Assembly: GCF_015207375.1 (NCBI RefSeq)
Contig: NZ_JADEWY010000060.1
Location: 1 to 38,059, forward strand
DNA: 38,059 nt
Source: Coleofasciculus sp. LEGE 07092
GTDB taxonomy: Bacteria; Cyanobacteriota; Cyanobacteriia; Cyanobacteriales; Coleofasciculaceae
Reading direction: 5' to 3'
The position numbers were made by a program, and so were the translations under genes. Shown in pieces: positions 16,994-24,658 of this stretch. The notes beneath the pieces are model-generated. The model had not been told where the DNA came from. It searched no databases and saw only the letters and a list, made by a program, of their open reading frames with translations. Every line of letters begins with the position of its first letter. Within the stretch, counting starts at the first letter, position 1.

Positions 16994-17218
16994 CTATTGA
17001 AACACTCCCAAGCCTTTGCCGACTCCAAAGCCAAACAAACAACCAGCAACTACGATGCCTGCAACTGGCAACGCAACAGTTGTTGTTGTGGTAAACCCTA
17101 CAACACCTAAAATCCCAGCAGCCGGAGCTGTAATCGTAGCTACGGTTATTGAGCCTGTACCTGCGGCTGTAGCCGTGCCTGCAATAGTGGCTAGAGCCTT
17201 CACATCATCTTCTGACAT
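16994..17218 (-). CDS. small Ala/Thr/Gly-rich hydrophobic protein C (74 aa)
   Basis: The acidic head MSEDDVKALATIAG leads into two hydrophobic stretches rich in Thr, Ala, Val and Gly (about 15-45 and 46-70), with a TTTTT run and a terminal GFGVGKGLGVF. It lacks the GLSAAG core of A and B but shares size, composition and strand, so it is probably the first gene of the same operon. The ribosome site AAGGA lies about seven bases before the ATG. There is no signal peptide or double-glycine leader. It could be a diverged member of the same membrane-active family; the role is unknown. The 477 bp upstream separate it from the divergent HNH gene, and a shared regulatory region is possible. Confidence 0.7.
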   Translation of the reverse strand: MSEDDVKALATIAGTATAAGTGSITVATITAPAAGILGVVGFTTTTTVALPVAGIVVAGCLFGFGVGKGLGVFQ

Positions 17219-17696
17219 GGTTATTCCTTTTTGTGAAATTACTTTGCTGGTAGCTTCATCCCTTGAACCTCAGTGTATGTCGTGCTGTTTGACTGAGGTT
17301 TGTGTGTCACTTATTATCATACGCCACTGGAATGTAAAGTAGGTTTGCAAAAGTACGAAATCGCATGAAGAGTTTGCGATCGCATCTACAGACATTTTGA
17401 CTCAGGAATACTTACCAAAATTTTTGCGCTATTTTGCCGATGCCAGATAGGTGTTATAAGGTTAGTAAGAACACATCGAATAACGTAGCTTCAATGGTTG
17501 TGAAGCTTGATTGAAGATTTAGCGAGACTCTCCTGATAGCTGTGGAACATACAGAAAACGTTAGCTAGATATCAATGACCCGCATGATTGGCTTCACCCC
17601 TGGCAGTACGGTGATGTGTCTAATGGGCAACCCTGTATATTTAGTCAAAGGAAGCTACTTATGTTCAGCCAACGTTTTTAAAACAGAGGAAGGTTA
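17219..17696. other. 478-bp divergent intergenic region
   Basis: This lies between the small hydrophobic protein operon (leaving on -) and the HNH gene (leaving on +). It contains one HIP1 site and a 7-bp stem hairpin (agcttca 17487-17493, tgaagct 17501-17507). Short open frames are present, but none resembles a gene. Promoters for both directions must lie here or nearby; I could not identify convincing boxes. Confidence 0.5.
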
Positions 17697-18425
17697 ATGG
17701 GATTTTCAGCGGATGTTGCAGAGAAAGCGTTATTGGACTGTGGAAGAAGCTGCTGTATATGCCATAGATTCCGTGGTATGAAAACGGAATTGCACCACAT
17801 TATTCAAAAATCAGAGGGAGGTGCTGATACTTATGACAACTGCATACCCCTTTGTTTTGATTGCCATGCCGAGGTAAAAGCTTATAATCCAAAACACCCT
17901 AAAGGAAGGCAATACACTAACTCAGAGTTAAAACAACATAGAGATAGATGGTACAACAAAGTAAGAAATAATCAGTTTATTACAACAACTCCAGAGCATA
18001 TGGAGTTAGACCGGAAATTATTCATTACAATCCGGAAAATGCTGCCAAGTAATAACTCTATTCTCTTTCTTAGGAAACATGATTTTGCTGGCTCTTCGTT
18101 TGCGTTAGAGTACCTCGAAGACTTAAAGAATTTTAACAACGTTTGTGAATTTCCAGAATTTGAGTTTATAGATGCAGACCTGGAAACACTTAGGGCAAAT
18201 CTTGACCATTGCATCTTTAGTTTTTTGATTGAAATTGGTCGTAATACTTTTCCTGAGGATTCAAACGATGGTAAAGTTCGCAATAGAATTCCTCAAGAGT
18301 GGAAACATAAACAGTGGGAGCGTTTTTGGGACGCGGCAGACAAAATTAATGAGTTAGCTAAGGAAGTAGTCTCCAGTTACAATCAACTCATACAGCAGGG
18401 TCGTAGAAAGCTAGGAGTAGAATAA
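17697..18425 (+). CDS. HNH endonuclease with unnamed C-terminal domain
   Basis: The N-terminal domain (about 8-75) is an HNH nuclease with zinc-ribbon cysteines C19/C22 and C53/C56, HH at 33-34, N48 and H57, so the beta-beta-alpha metal site looks complete. Such domains nick or cut DNA, in restriction, phage defence and homing. Residues about 100-242 form a second, mostly helical domain with LPSNNSILFLRKHDFAGSSF, a NTFPE motif and a PQEWKHKQWERFW segment. The pattern looks like a conserved domain, but I cannot name it. There is no membrane segment. A strong AGGAAGG precedes the ATG and fixes the start. The gene is alone on its strand, divergent from the three small hydrophobic proteins and upstream of a toxin-antitoxin-like pair, so a defence role is plausible but inferred. 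Confidence 0.85.
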   Translation: MGFSADVAEKALLDCGRSCCICHRFRGMKTELHHIIQKSEGGADTYDNCIPLCFDCHAEVKAYNPKHPKGRQYTNSELKQHRDRWYNKVRNNQFITTTPEHMELDRKLFITIRKMLPSNNSILFLRKHDFAGSSFALEYLEDLKNFNNVCEFPEFEFIDADLETLRANLDHCIFSFLIEIGRNTFPEDSNDGKVRNRIPQEWKHKQWERFWDAADKINELAKEVVSSYNQLIQQGRRKLGVE

Positions 18426-18621
18426 AAATTAGTGTTGAGAGGTAGTTGTGCAAGAGTTAAGGAAATGGTTCTATAATCCTTGCTTTTGTGTGACTTGTTT
18501 AACTGGTAGATGCAAGCCATAGCAAACAGAGGTGAGCAATAGGATACTCTCAATCACGCCAGAAGTCAGCGCAGATAGCACTTGAGAAGGGAAAAGGGCG
18601 ATAACCCTATTGGGATGCTGG

Positions 18622-18817
18622 GCGATCAGCTTGGTGCTAGCCACGCTTCGCTCTACGCATTAGCGAAGCGGTAGCGATAGCTCTCGCGTTAGCGACGAAG
18701 GAGCGTCGAAACGAACGTCAGCTATGCCGAAGGCTTTACGCTGGTACTCTCATGCGATCGCTTTTTCCCAACTATGCTCGCCGAGCGATTGCTTACGGCA
18801 CCAGCGTAGCTGATCGC
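18622..18817. repeat. imperfect palindromic repeat block (MITE-like)
   Basis: The ends carry a 10-bp terminal inverted repeat, gcgatcagct at 18622-18631 against agctgatcgc at 18808-18817. Inside is a perfect 9-bp inverted repeat (cgcttcgct 18644-18652, agcgaagcg 18662-18670) and several TAGCG/GCTTCG-type motifs of the kind scattered through filamentous cyanobacterial genomes. No coding capacity was seen. It fills most of the gap between the HNH gene and the DUF433 gene; the rest (18426-18621, 18818-18895) shows nothing recognisable. Confidence 0.7.
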
Positions 18818-18895
18818 TAAAGATACCATTGAGTAGAGAAGTGCAATCCAACTAACAGAAGTGACATTTAAAGAAAACTATCCCAAGAGCCACCC

Positions 18896-19255
18896 ATGTC
18901 AACCAAGCAACTTACTGATTATTTCAACTTTCTTACCCCTGGCGATATTCGACTCAAAGGCTCAAGAATCGGCATTGAAACTATCCTTTATGAGTACATC
19001 GATCGCGGTCACACTCCAGAGGAAATTGCTCAAACCTACACAACATTGACCCTCGAACAAGTCTACGCCACAATTCTTTACTATTTACAAAACAAAGAAA
19101 CCATCAGTGCTTACATGAAAAACTGGATAGAACACGGTCACAGAATGAGAGAACAACAGCGACTTAATTCCCCACCAGTTTCCGAAAAATTACGGCAACT
19201 GAGAGCGGAAAGAAAAGCCAAAAAACAAGCTAATGACTCTAAAATATCTGATTGA
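18896..19255 (+). CDS. DUF433 family protein (putative antitoxin)
   Basis: The 119-aa product matches the DUF433 family: a short strand region with DIRLKGSRIGIETILYEYIDRGHTPEEIAQTYTTLTLEQVYATILYYLQN, a winged-helix-like DNA-binding fold. In cyanobacteria DUF433 genes commonly sit just before a DUF5615 PIN-like gene and are regarded as antitoxin partners. The C-terminal tail (about 85-119) is basic and probably disordered, and may be the part that contacts the toxin. The ATG start is typical for the family. Its 3' end overlaps the next gene by 23 bp, consistent with coupled translation. Confidence 0.85.
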   Translation: MSTKQLTDYFNFLTPGDIRLKGSRIGIETILYEYIDRGHTPEEIAQTYTTLTLEQVYATILYYLQNKETISAYMKNWIEHGHRMREQQRLNSPPVSEKLRQLRAERKAKKQANDSKISD

Positions 19256-19595
19256 TGAGAATGTGAACCCTATCTATCCCAATCAAATTAGACGACGAGA
19301 ACCTGATCTAGTCATCAAGGTAGTAGGAGAGCCAGAAACGCCTCCGAAAAGCACACTCGATCCAGAAATTCTCTACTGGTGTGAAGAGAATAATTTTGTG
19401 CTGGTAACCAATAACCGCACCTCTATGCCAGTACACTTGGTTGAGCACATGGCGCTAGGTCGTCATGTGCCAGGTATTTTTATTCTGAATCCTAATTTAA
19501 GCGTCGGCGAAAATCTTGAAGAATTGATATTAGCTGCTCTTGCCTCTGAAGAGGATGAATATCAAGACCGCATTGTTTACCTGCCTTTGCCGTAA
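19233..19595 (+). CDS. DUF5615 PIN-like protein (putative toxin)
   Basis: The 120-aa protein has the DUF5615 layout of a Mut7-C/PIN-like nuclease fold: an acidic start LIDENV (D8, E9), LDPEILYWCEENNFVLVTNN with the second acidic residue and the TNN turn, then LGRHVPGIFIL. PIN-like domains use clustered acidic residues to bind metal and cleave RNA; DUF5615 toxicity is inferred from its pairing with DUF433. It overlaps the DUF433 gene by 23 bp in a different frame. A 37-bp piece of this gene (19348-19384) reappears at 24614-24650 with one mismatch. Confidence 0.85.
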   Translation: MTLKYLIDENVNPIYPNQIRRREPDLVIKVVGEPETPPKSTLDPEILYWCEENNFVLVTNNRTSMPVHLVEHMALGRHVPGIFILNPNLSVGENLEELILAALASEEDEYQDRIVYLPLP

Positions 19596-19660
19596 TATCT
19601 GTGTAGGGCGCGATCGCTTTTAAGCTGATATGCCCTAAAGCGCGATCGCATATCACCCAG

Positions 19661-19786
19661 TCTGTGTTAGCTCTATTCATAACGTACCAACTCAACTCGA
19701 ACATCTCACGCCTCACCCTCAAAGAAGCCATTCACCGTGTCAACAAAATCGACTGGCGCATAACTCCACCCATCTGGAAAAATTAA
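19661..19786 (+). pseudogene. possible C-terminal remnant of an unidentified protein
   Basis: One + frame reads through to a TAA at 19784-19786 with protein-like sequence (ISRLTLKEAIHRVNKIDW and a PPIWKN end) and no start codon or upstream continuation. The tail loosely recalls the ends of DGQHR/DndB-like proteins, but that is memory of a pattern, not an alignment. It lies in the 264-bp gap between DUF5615 and DoxX, with two HIP1 sites upstream. Confidence 0.3.
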
Positions 19787-19859
19787 GAGCTAACTCCCGA
19801 TAGACGCACAATGGCGATCGCACGCTCTACCCTGTAATAGCACCTTTCGTCTTTTCCCT

Positions 19860-20309
19860 ATGCATCAAGCACCTCACAACACCTATCGCCGCAAAGAAAT
19901 TCTCCGGGGTATTCTTGCCGTGTGTATCATCATCGTCGGCATCACCCACTTCCTCAAACCAGAGCAATATGCACGTATCGTCCCGCCCCCCTTTCCCCCC
20001 TTAACCTCCGTCTACCTGAGCGGGTTCTTCGAGATTCTCGGCGGCATTGGCTTAATGATTCCCTTTGTCAGCGTGACAGCAGCATGGGGACTCATCGCCC
20101 TGTTTATCGCCGTGTTTCCTGCCAACATCTACATGACGTTGCACAACATCAACATTGATGGAATTCCCCAAAATCAATTACTGTATTGGGCAAGACTACC
20201 CTTTCAAGCCGTATTTATTGCCTGGGCTTACTGGTACACTCGCCACCCTGAAACACAACGCGGCGCATCCCAAGTCGCTGAAGAGGCAGAGCCTTTAATT
20301 CATCAATAG
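19860..20309 (+). CDS. DoxX-like integral membrane protein
   Basis: This is a 149-aa membrane protein with four predicted hydrophobic helices (about 13-32, 47-70, 72-92, 108-125). The arrangement GILAVCIIIVGITHFLKPE, then a FFEILGGIGLMIPF segment, fits the DoxX/DoxD-related superfamily. Members occur in the cytoplasmic membrane and have been linked to redox or thiol stress and quinone-linked oxidation, but the role here is not determined. The C-terminal tail (about 128-149) is hydrophilic and likely cytoplasmic. The ATG is preceded by pyrimidine-rich sequence without a clear ribosome site. It converges with the next gene on -. Confidence 0.85.
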   Translation: MHQAPHNTYRRKEILRGILAVCIIIVGITHFLKPEQYARIVPPPFPPLTSVYLSGFFEILGGIGLMIPFVSVTAAWGLIALFIAVFPANIYMTLHNINIDGIPQNQLLYWARLPFQAVFIAWAYWYTRHPETQRGASQVAEEAEPLIHQ

Positions 20310-20383
20310 ATTCTAGAAAACCACCCGTTCCCCCTACAAGTAAGGCTGCATCGAGAATGCCAAGAAAGTTAGCGGCTTGAGTA

Positions 20384-21142
20384 TTAAGGAGCCAAGGTGG
20401 TGTAGTTGAATTCTACAGATGTGAACCCCTCGGCTTCCACCGTTACAATTTGTTCCTCATGACCCGATAGCGAGAACTCACCCCGACGAGATTTGGGGAA
20501 ATCCGGTTGAAGCGTGTAGGTTCCCGGCTTCAGGGTAATGCGGAAGTTTCCCTCTGTATCGGGTTGAATGCTGCTCACTTTACGCCCTGTCTCATCAAAT
20601 ACGCTAATTGTGACCCGACTCGGATGAACTATCGGTGTAACCCACTCAACTCCGACTGGTATAGCCCCTGGCATTGTTGTTGATATTGAACGTCCCTCTA
20701 CCCCCGTTGATAACTCACTCTCCTGGGAACGAGAATTATCTTCTTGCTCTGAAGAGTCTACTGGTGGTTGCGTCGCCACCCACTCTCTGATGCGATCGTT
20801 ATACCCATCCCTGCGTCCCAAAATGGAATCATCAACAATACAACCCGCGATCGCAACAACTGGCAACCCCGTTTCCTGATCAACGGCTGTACCACCGGGT
20901 TCCCGCAAACCCACCGTATAGATGCTGGGTTTGCCATTAGCAATATTCGCTTCAGCTTCACGCCGACCGTTTTGATAAGCACTTTGATAGTCTTTAGGCT
21001 TCACACTCTCTGCTATCGCTTCATCGGAGGAAGTTGGGGGTAAAGGAGTGGTAGTTTGATTAGATGTCTCTCCCGGCACAGGGGTAGTTATTGCTAATAC
21101 CAGTCCGGCACAGAATACGATGTTACGCCAATAGGTTTTCAT
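20384..21142 (-). CDS. secreted protein with Cna-B/carboxypeptidase-regulatory-like domain
   Basis: The 252-aa product begins with a signal peptide (basic MKTYWRN, hydrophobic core to about 20, then TPVPG). A low-complexity Thr/Pro/Ser segment follows. A middle region has a KPDYQSAYQNGRREAEANIANG-like helix, a TVGLREPGG segment and a lone Cys pair region (AGCIVDD). The C-terminal 75 residues (about 175-250) form a beta-sandwich of the carboxypeptidase-regulatory or Cna-B type: VTISVFDETGRKVSSIQPD, then FRITLKPGTYTLQPDF and SVEFNY. Such domains are structural or adhesive in extracytoplasmic proteins. The gene is monocistronic between DoxX and a repeat-rich gap. No enzyme motif was found and the specific role is unknown. 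Confidence 0.75.
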   Translation of the reverse strand: MKTYWRNIVFCAGLVLAITTPVPGETSNQTTTPLPPTSSDEAIAESVKPKDYQSAYQNGRREAEANIANGKPSIYTVGLREPGGTAVDQETGLPVVAIAGCIVDDSILGRRDGYNDRIREWVATQPPVDSSEQEDNSRSQESELSTGVEGRSISTTMPGAIPVGVEWVTPIVHPSRVTISVFDETGRKVSSIQPDTEGNFRITLKPGTYTLQPDFPKSRRGEFSLSGHEEQIVTVEAEGFTSVEFNYTTLAP

Positions 21143-21261
21143 CTTGGAACTGTTCTCTACTTCTTACACTCCGGTTATACAAGCTCACTCCCAGGAATGT
21201 TGACCCTGTATCGGAAACGGCAACGGCTATGTTTGCCAACCCTGTTGCAAAAGGTTGAATC

Positions 21262-21313
21262 GTGATGCACTACCCACGCAAATAATCTGGAATCTCCTCG
21301 GGAATTACCCAAT
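21262..21313 (-). pseudogene. 3' fragment copy of the methyltransferase gene
   Basis: These 52 bp match 24651-24702 with three mismatches, in the same orientation, and cover the last codons and stop region of the intact methyltransferase. The match begins at exactly the base where the fragment of DUF5615 joins the intact gene (24651), so that base is a reusable breakpoint or repeat boundary. It has no coding capacity of its own. Confidence 0.8.
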
Positions 21314-21388
21314 GAGAAAGCCAACAGACATCAGGAGAAACCCTTTTACCTTTTTGCTTGCGGAAATTACTGAAATGATCAGAGCTAG

Positions 21389-21503
21389 GCGGTTAAAACC
21401 GCAGCTACACAAACAAAACCCGCCTGCGCGGGTTTCAGCAACCTTAATTTTTCGTTAGTCCGCGCAGGCGGACTTAGTTTTTATAGCCGCGACTTCCAGT
21501 CGC
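21389..21503. repeat. cluster of four short hairpins
   Basis: Perfect inverted repeats lie at 21389-21402 (gcggtt/aaccgc), 21416-21435 (aaacccgc/gcgggttt, 4-base loop), 21457-21474 (agtccgc/gcggact, 4-base loop) and 21489-21503 (gcgact/agtcgc). The second and third share the inverted core ccgcctgcgc/gcgcaggcgg, so they could also pair with each other. This looks like a dispersed cyanobacterial palindromic repeat. It lies downstream of the TPR gene and could act in transcription ending, though no T-run follows. Confidence 0.75.
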
Positions 21504-21630
21504 TAGGGCTTAAATTGACACTGATGAAGCCTTGCGCCCAACATATAACCCAGAACCCGGACTTCTTGGTTGAAATCCTGATTGCGGAATGAAGTTTATT
21601 CAAAAGTGGGGTATCTGCCGGAAATCAGGA

Positions 21631-23223
21631 CTAATTTTCAGAATTGTCTGGTAGTTGTTCTAATACTTCCGGTGCAATGCCAGCCAAATACTCATCCTTA
21701 AACTCAACATATATCTCCAAGGCTTTCTGCAAATTTGCCCTTGCCTCGGCATAGTCTTCTTGTGCTTCTGCCAGCAATCCTAAACAGTGGTAGGTGCCAG
21801 CACTCCCGTAGCGATCGCCAAATTCGAGATAGATATCCAAGGCTTGTTGGTAGTAAACCCTTGCCTGTTCATACTCTCGCAATTGTTGGGCAACGATTCC
21901 CAACTGGTGGTAGGTACTGGCACAATTGTAGCGATCGCAAAATTCGAGAGTGATATCCAAGGCTTGTTGGTAGTAAACCCTTGCCTGTTCATACTCTCGC
22001 AATTGTTGGGCAACCATTCCCAATTGGTGGTAGGTACTGGCACAATTGTAGCGATCGCCAAATTCGAGCTTGATATCCAAGGCTTGTTGGTAGTAAACCC
22101 TTGCCTGTTCATACTCTCGCAATTGTTGGGCCACGATTCCCAATTGGTGGTAGGTGCTGGCACACTCGTAGCGATCGCCGATTTGTTGCTCAATCTCTAA
22201 ACACTGCTGATAGAAGTCTCGTGCCTGTTGAAATTGCCTCAATTCGAGGTAAGTATTGCCCAGGTTAAACAAAGAAACATCTTCGCCGCGACGGTTCTCT
22301 AGCTTCTGGGAAATCCTTAATGATTTTTGATAACAATCAATTGCTTTATCAAATTCTCGTTGCTGGTAATACGCTTGTCCTAATGAGTTGAGAACTTCAG
22401 CGTAAAAGGCTGACTCTTCGCCATTCAGTAGTTTGACCGCTTCTGCTAAATAATCTCTTGCTTTTCCCGGATTCTTCTGATTTAAATAAGCAACCCCTAG
22501 CTGATGCAAGATATTACTACATTGGCGGAGATTGTCGCCTGTTGCCTGATGTCCTGTGGGGTTATAGTCCATTAACAGGCGGTGTAATAGATCGATGCGC
22601 TCTTGCTCTGCGGGAGTCGCTAATCGAGTAATTCCTCTTGCGTTCTCAGCCTTTGCCGTTTGAGCGATCGCATAATCTTTTGTGGCTGGAGTGGTTTTAA
22701 ACCGAAAAATTCCCGACTTCCACGCCCAAAAATCAGGCGCAAATTTGGCTAACCGAGTGATGGCATAGTCGGGCAAAATAAATAATATGGGATGGGGAAC
22801 GGTTCTTTTATAAGCATCGCGGACAAAGTTGAGGTCTTGTAAAACGGGAGGATAGTCTCCAAAGACACCAATCGACTTTTCTAGTCCGCCCACGATCAGA
22901 ACTAACTTTTTGTCATGTTCTCTCTCAATCGTTGGTAAAATTTTTATAATTTCATCCCGGATAAAGCGCAAATTCGGGTCGAATAGATTCAGGGTAACGA
23001 ACTGAATATTGCGGCATTCTGGACTAATCTTTAGTGCCTCAATTAATAACTCAGCATCTGGTGGAAAATTCACCTCCACCAAACCCAGGGTAAACTTTTC
23101 AGCAAAGTCTACAAACGTGAGCAACTCAGCAAATTCCTGTTGATTCGCTGCGATGAAGTGTCCGATTTCTGCATTAAGGTTGCCCGGAAATAGCTGACTC
23201 GGTAGCTTTTTGGAAGAATTCAT
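21631..23223 (-). CDS. TPR protein with N-terminal ATPase-like domain lacking a P-loop
   Basis: The 530-aa protein has two halves. Residues 1-195 look like an inactive P-loop fold: a strand reading KLVLIVGGLEKS resembles Walker B and a HPILFILPDYAI strand follows, but no Walker A is present. Residues about 225-520 are tandem 40-residue TPRs of the TPR_12 type. Four of them share the core YHQLGxVAQQLREYEQARVY with almost no divergence (about 352-472), mirrored by 120-bp DNA repeats. The protein probably serves as a binding scaffold. Its ATG lies inside the 3' end of the upstream ATPase gene (50-bp overlap, different frame), so the two products are likely made together and interact. The pair recalls STAND-type switch proteins split into two genes. 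The partner or trigger is unknown. Confidence 0.85.
   Translation of the reverse strand: MNSSKKLPSQLFPGNLNAEIGHFIAANQQEFAELLTFVDFAEKFTLGLVEVNFPPDAELLIEALKISPECRNIQFVTLNLFDPNLRFIRDEIIKILPTIEREHDKKLVLIVGGLEKSIGVFGDYPPVLQDLNFVRDAYKRTVPHPILFILPDYAITRLAKFAPDFWAWKSGIFRFKTTPATKDYAIAQTAKAENARGITRLATPAEQERIDLLHRLLMDYNPTGHQATGDNLRQCSNILHQLGVAYLNQKNPGKARDYLAEAVKLLNGEESAFYAEVLNSLGQAYYQQREFDKAIDCYQKSLRISQKLENRRGEDVSLFNLGNTYLELRQFQQARDFYQQCLEIEQQIGDRYECASTYHQLGIVAQQLREYEQARVYYQQALDIKLEFGDRYNCASTYHQLGMVAQQLREYEQARVYYQQALDITLEFCDRYNCASTYHQLGIVAQQLREYEQARVYYQQALDIYLEFGDRYGSAGTYHCLGLLAEAQEDYAEARANLQKALEIYVEFKDEYLAGIAPEVLEQLPDNSEN
21808..22167. repeat. three 120-bp near-identical tandem repeats in the TPR gene
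   Basis: The period is exactly 120 bp (units start at 21808, 21928, 22048; a diverged fourth begins at 22168), one TPR_12-type unit each. Units differ at only a few positions even at third codon bases. That level of identity points to recent duplication or gene conversion, not to constraint on protein sequence alone. A long open frame therefore also exists on the opposite strand (21787-22200), which is a by-product. Confidence 0.92.
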
Positions 23224-24526
23224 TTCGCTTCACCACAGGGTTAGGATAATTCCATCGTTTGTCGCCGTTGTATTCCAAAACCGAGGTATTAAAGAGCATC
23301 AACTGACCAATCTCATCTTTGCTCACATTCTTAGTCAGGCATACTTGGGCTAATAAAGGATAATGTTCTTCAGGAATAAAGCGTTCAAAGCTAAATTGCT
23401 GTTGTTTAATTGCATAGGTAACATCATCAGCGTCAATTTTGGGATGCTTTTGTGTACTCGCTCGTTGGCAAGCGGTTCGCATCATCTGCATTAATTGTCG
23501 AACATGTCCCCCACTCGCTTTTGCCATCTTCAGCAACACGTCACGAGATGCAAATACAGCATCAATATCTACGCGCTTTTCAATCAGACTAGCAACCGCA
23601 TCGAGTCCAGCTTGGTTATAGTTTAAGTCACAGCGATCGCGTTCAAATTCATAAATATTCACCATAGGTACGATATGGGGGTCGCTTTCCCACTGTTTCA
23701 ACGGGTTTTTAGGTGAGCAAAGGACGGAAATGGGGACAGTATAAATCAGAGTACAGTGCAGTTCTTGTAACTGAGCCGCATAGTCAAGAAATAAATGATC
23801 GGCAACAGCCAGAGGAACCCGATCCAAGTTGTCAAAAATAATCAGCAATCCCTTACATTGAGGAAATTTACTTCTAATTTTAATGTAAGCATCCCCCAAC
23901 AAAAGGTTAATATCAGCCTTCAGACGTGATAAATCTTTTTCTAAGGTTTGACGAATCGTAGTTTTTTGCTTTTCCGACCCTTTGATTTGGGCAAGTAACT
24001 TGACGAGCAACTTGGCGATAAATGGAGCTTGGGGTCCGAGTGTCGCTTCTCCCTCGATACTGACAGACTTTTCAACGCTTTGCTCATCTTCTTTGGTAAT
24101 GTCCTTAAACCAAGATTCAAAGTTTTTCAGCAATTGAGCATCAAAACTTAATCCTAATTGACGAAGCTCAAACTCGACTTGCTTGATAACAATTAAATAT
24201 AAATCTGTATACCGAGCATCATTAATATCGGTTTCTTCATTAACTTCTAGATAAATAACGCGGTAATTTTCTTCCCATAGCTTCTGAATGCGTTTCAACT
24301 CTGTACTTTTGCCACACCCTCGATGTCCGGTAAACAAAATCGTACAAAAATCTGCGGGTTCTTGAAAGTCTAAAATCGTACTCACGCTATCAATTGCTGA
24401 GGTTTTACGGGCTGCTGATAAGTCCACATAGTACCGCTCCATTTCTTCAGGCTCTAGCGGCTCAACGCTACAAACTTGAAAGGCAGCTTTTAGGGTATTA
24501 GCAAGTGGATAATTAGATGAGGTCAT
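23174..24526 (-). CDS. AAA/P-loop ATPase, partner of the TPR protein
   Basis: The 450-aa ATPase has Walker A at 67-75 (GHRGCGKST) and Walker B at about 226-235 (GLLIIFDNLD). Between them lies a helical insertion (about 130-205) rich in Lys and Glu. Residues 300-395 form the lid-type helical region with ASGGHVRQLMQMMRTAC, resembling the sensor-2 area of ORC/Cdc6- or KAP-like ATPases. The C-terminal part (about 395-450) looks like a winged helix (VSKDEIGQLMLFNTSVLEYNG). It is probably a cytoplasmic molecular switch. The TPR gene follows with a 50-bp overlap, so they form an operon. A defence or signalling role is suggested by architecture only. The ATG at 24526 gives the expected N-terminal helix before the ATPase core. 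Confidence 0.85.
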   Translation of the reverse strand: MTSSNYPLANTLKAAFQVCSVEPLEPEEMERYYVDLSAARKTSAIDSVSTILDFQEPADFCTILFTGHRGCGKSTELKRIQKLWEENYRVIYLEVNEETDINDARYTDLYLIVIKQVEFELRQLGLSFDAQLLKNFESWFKDITKEDEQSVEKSVSIEGEATLGPQAPFIAKLLVKLLAQIKGSEKQKTTIRQTLEKDLSRLKADINLLLGDAYIKIRSKFPQCKGLLIIFDNLDRVPLAVADHLFLDYAAQLQELHCTLIYTVPISVLCSPKNPLKQWESDPHIVPMVNIYEFERDRCDLNYNQAGLDAVASLIEKRVDIDAVFASRDVLLKMAKASGGHVRQLMQMMRTACQRASTQKHPKIDADDVTYAIKQQQFSFERFIPEEHYPLLAQVCLTKNVSKDEIGQLMLFNTSVLEYNGDKRWNYPNPVVKRNEFFQKATESAISGQP

Positions 24527-24613
24527 TGAATTTTGGACTAACTTTATCGATAGAACTTAGTCAAAACTAAATTTTAGGCGATCGCCGTACTACATTTATA
24601 TAGTAAAAACAGT

Positions 24614-24650
24614 AAAGCACACTCGACCCAGAAATTCTCTACTGGTGTGA
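24614..24650 (+). pseudogene. 37-bp fragment of the DUF5615 gene
   Basis: It matches 19348-19384 at 36 of 37 positions, same orientation, and stops exactly where the methyltransferase-linked repeat begins (24651). It encodes the LDPEILYWCE part of the PIN-like protein without start or stop context. It shows that two unrelated accessory genes have exchanged ends here. Confidence 0.8.
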
Positions 24651-24658
24651 GTGATGCA

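Larger units (their letters stand above)
21143..21630. other. 488-bp gene-free stretch with repeats and a gene fragment
   Basis: The first 120 bp show nothing recognisable. Then come a copied fragment of the methyltransferase 3' end (21262-21313), four successive short hairpins (21389-21503) and a G/C-rich stretch near 21550. A 67-codon + frame (21255-21458) crosses these repeats and is judged spurious. Confidence 0.6.

Noticed and set aside
16356-17342. Frames on + opposite the three small hydrophobic proteins
   Set aside because: They are Pro/Thr/Ala-rich mirror images of Gly/Ala codons; the - frames have the ribosome sites.
21255-21458. 67-codon + frame
   Set aside because: It crosses a copied gene fragment and hairpin repeats and has no start signal.
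21808-22167. Regular repeats that might look like a CRISPR array
   Set aside because: The 120-bp period has no separate spacers, lies in a coding frame and encodes TPR units.
21787-22200. 137-codon + frame and a matching - frame across the TPR repeats
   Set aside because: They exist only because the 120-bp repeat multiplies an accidental open stretch; the TPR frame is the coding one.
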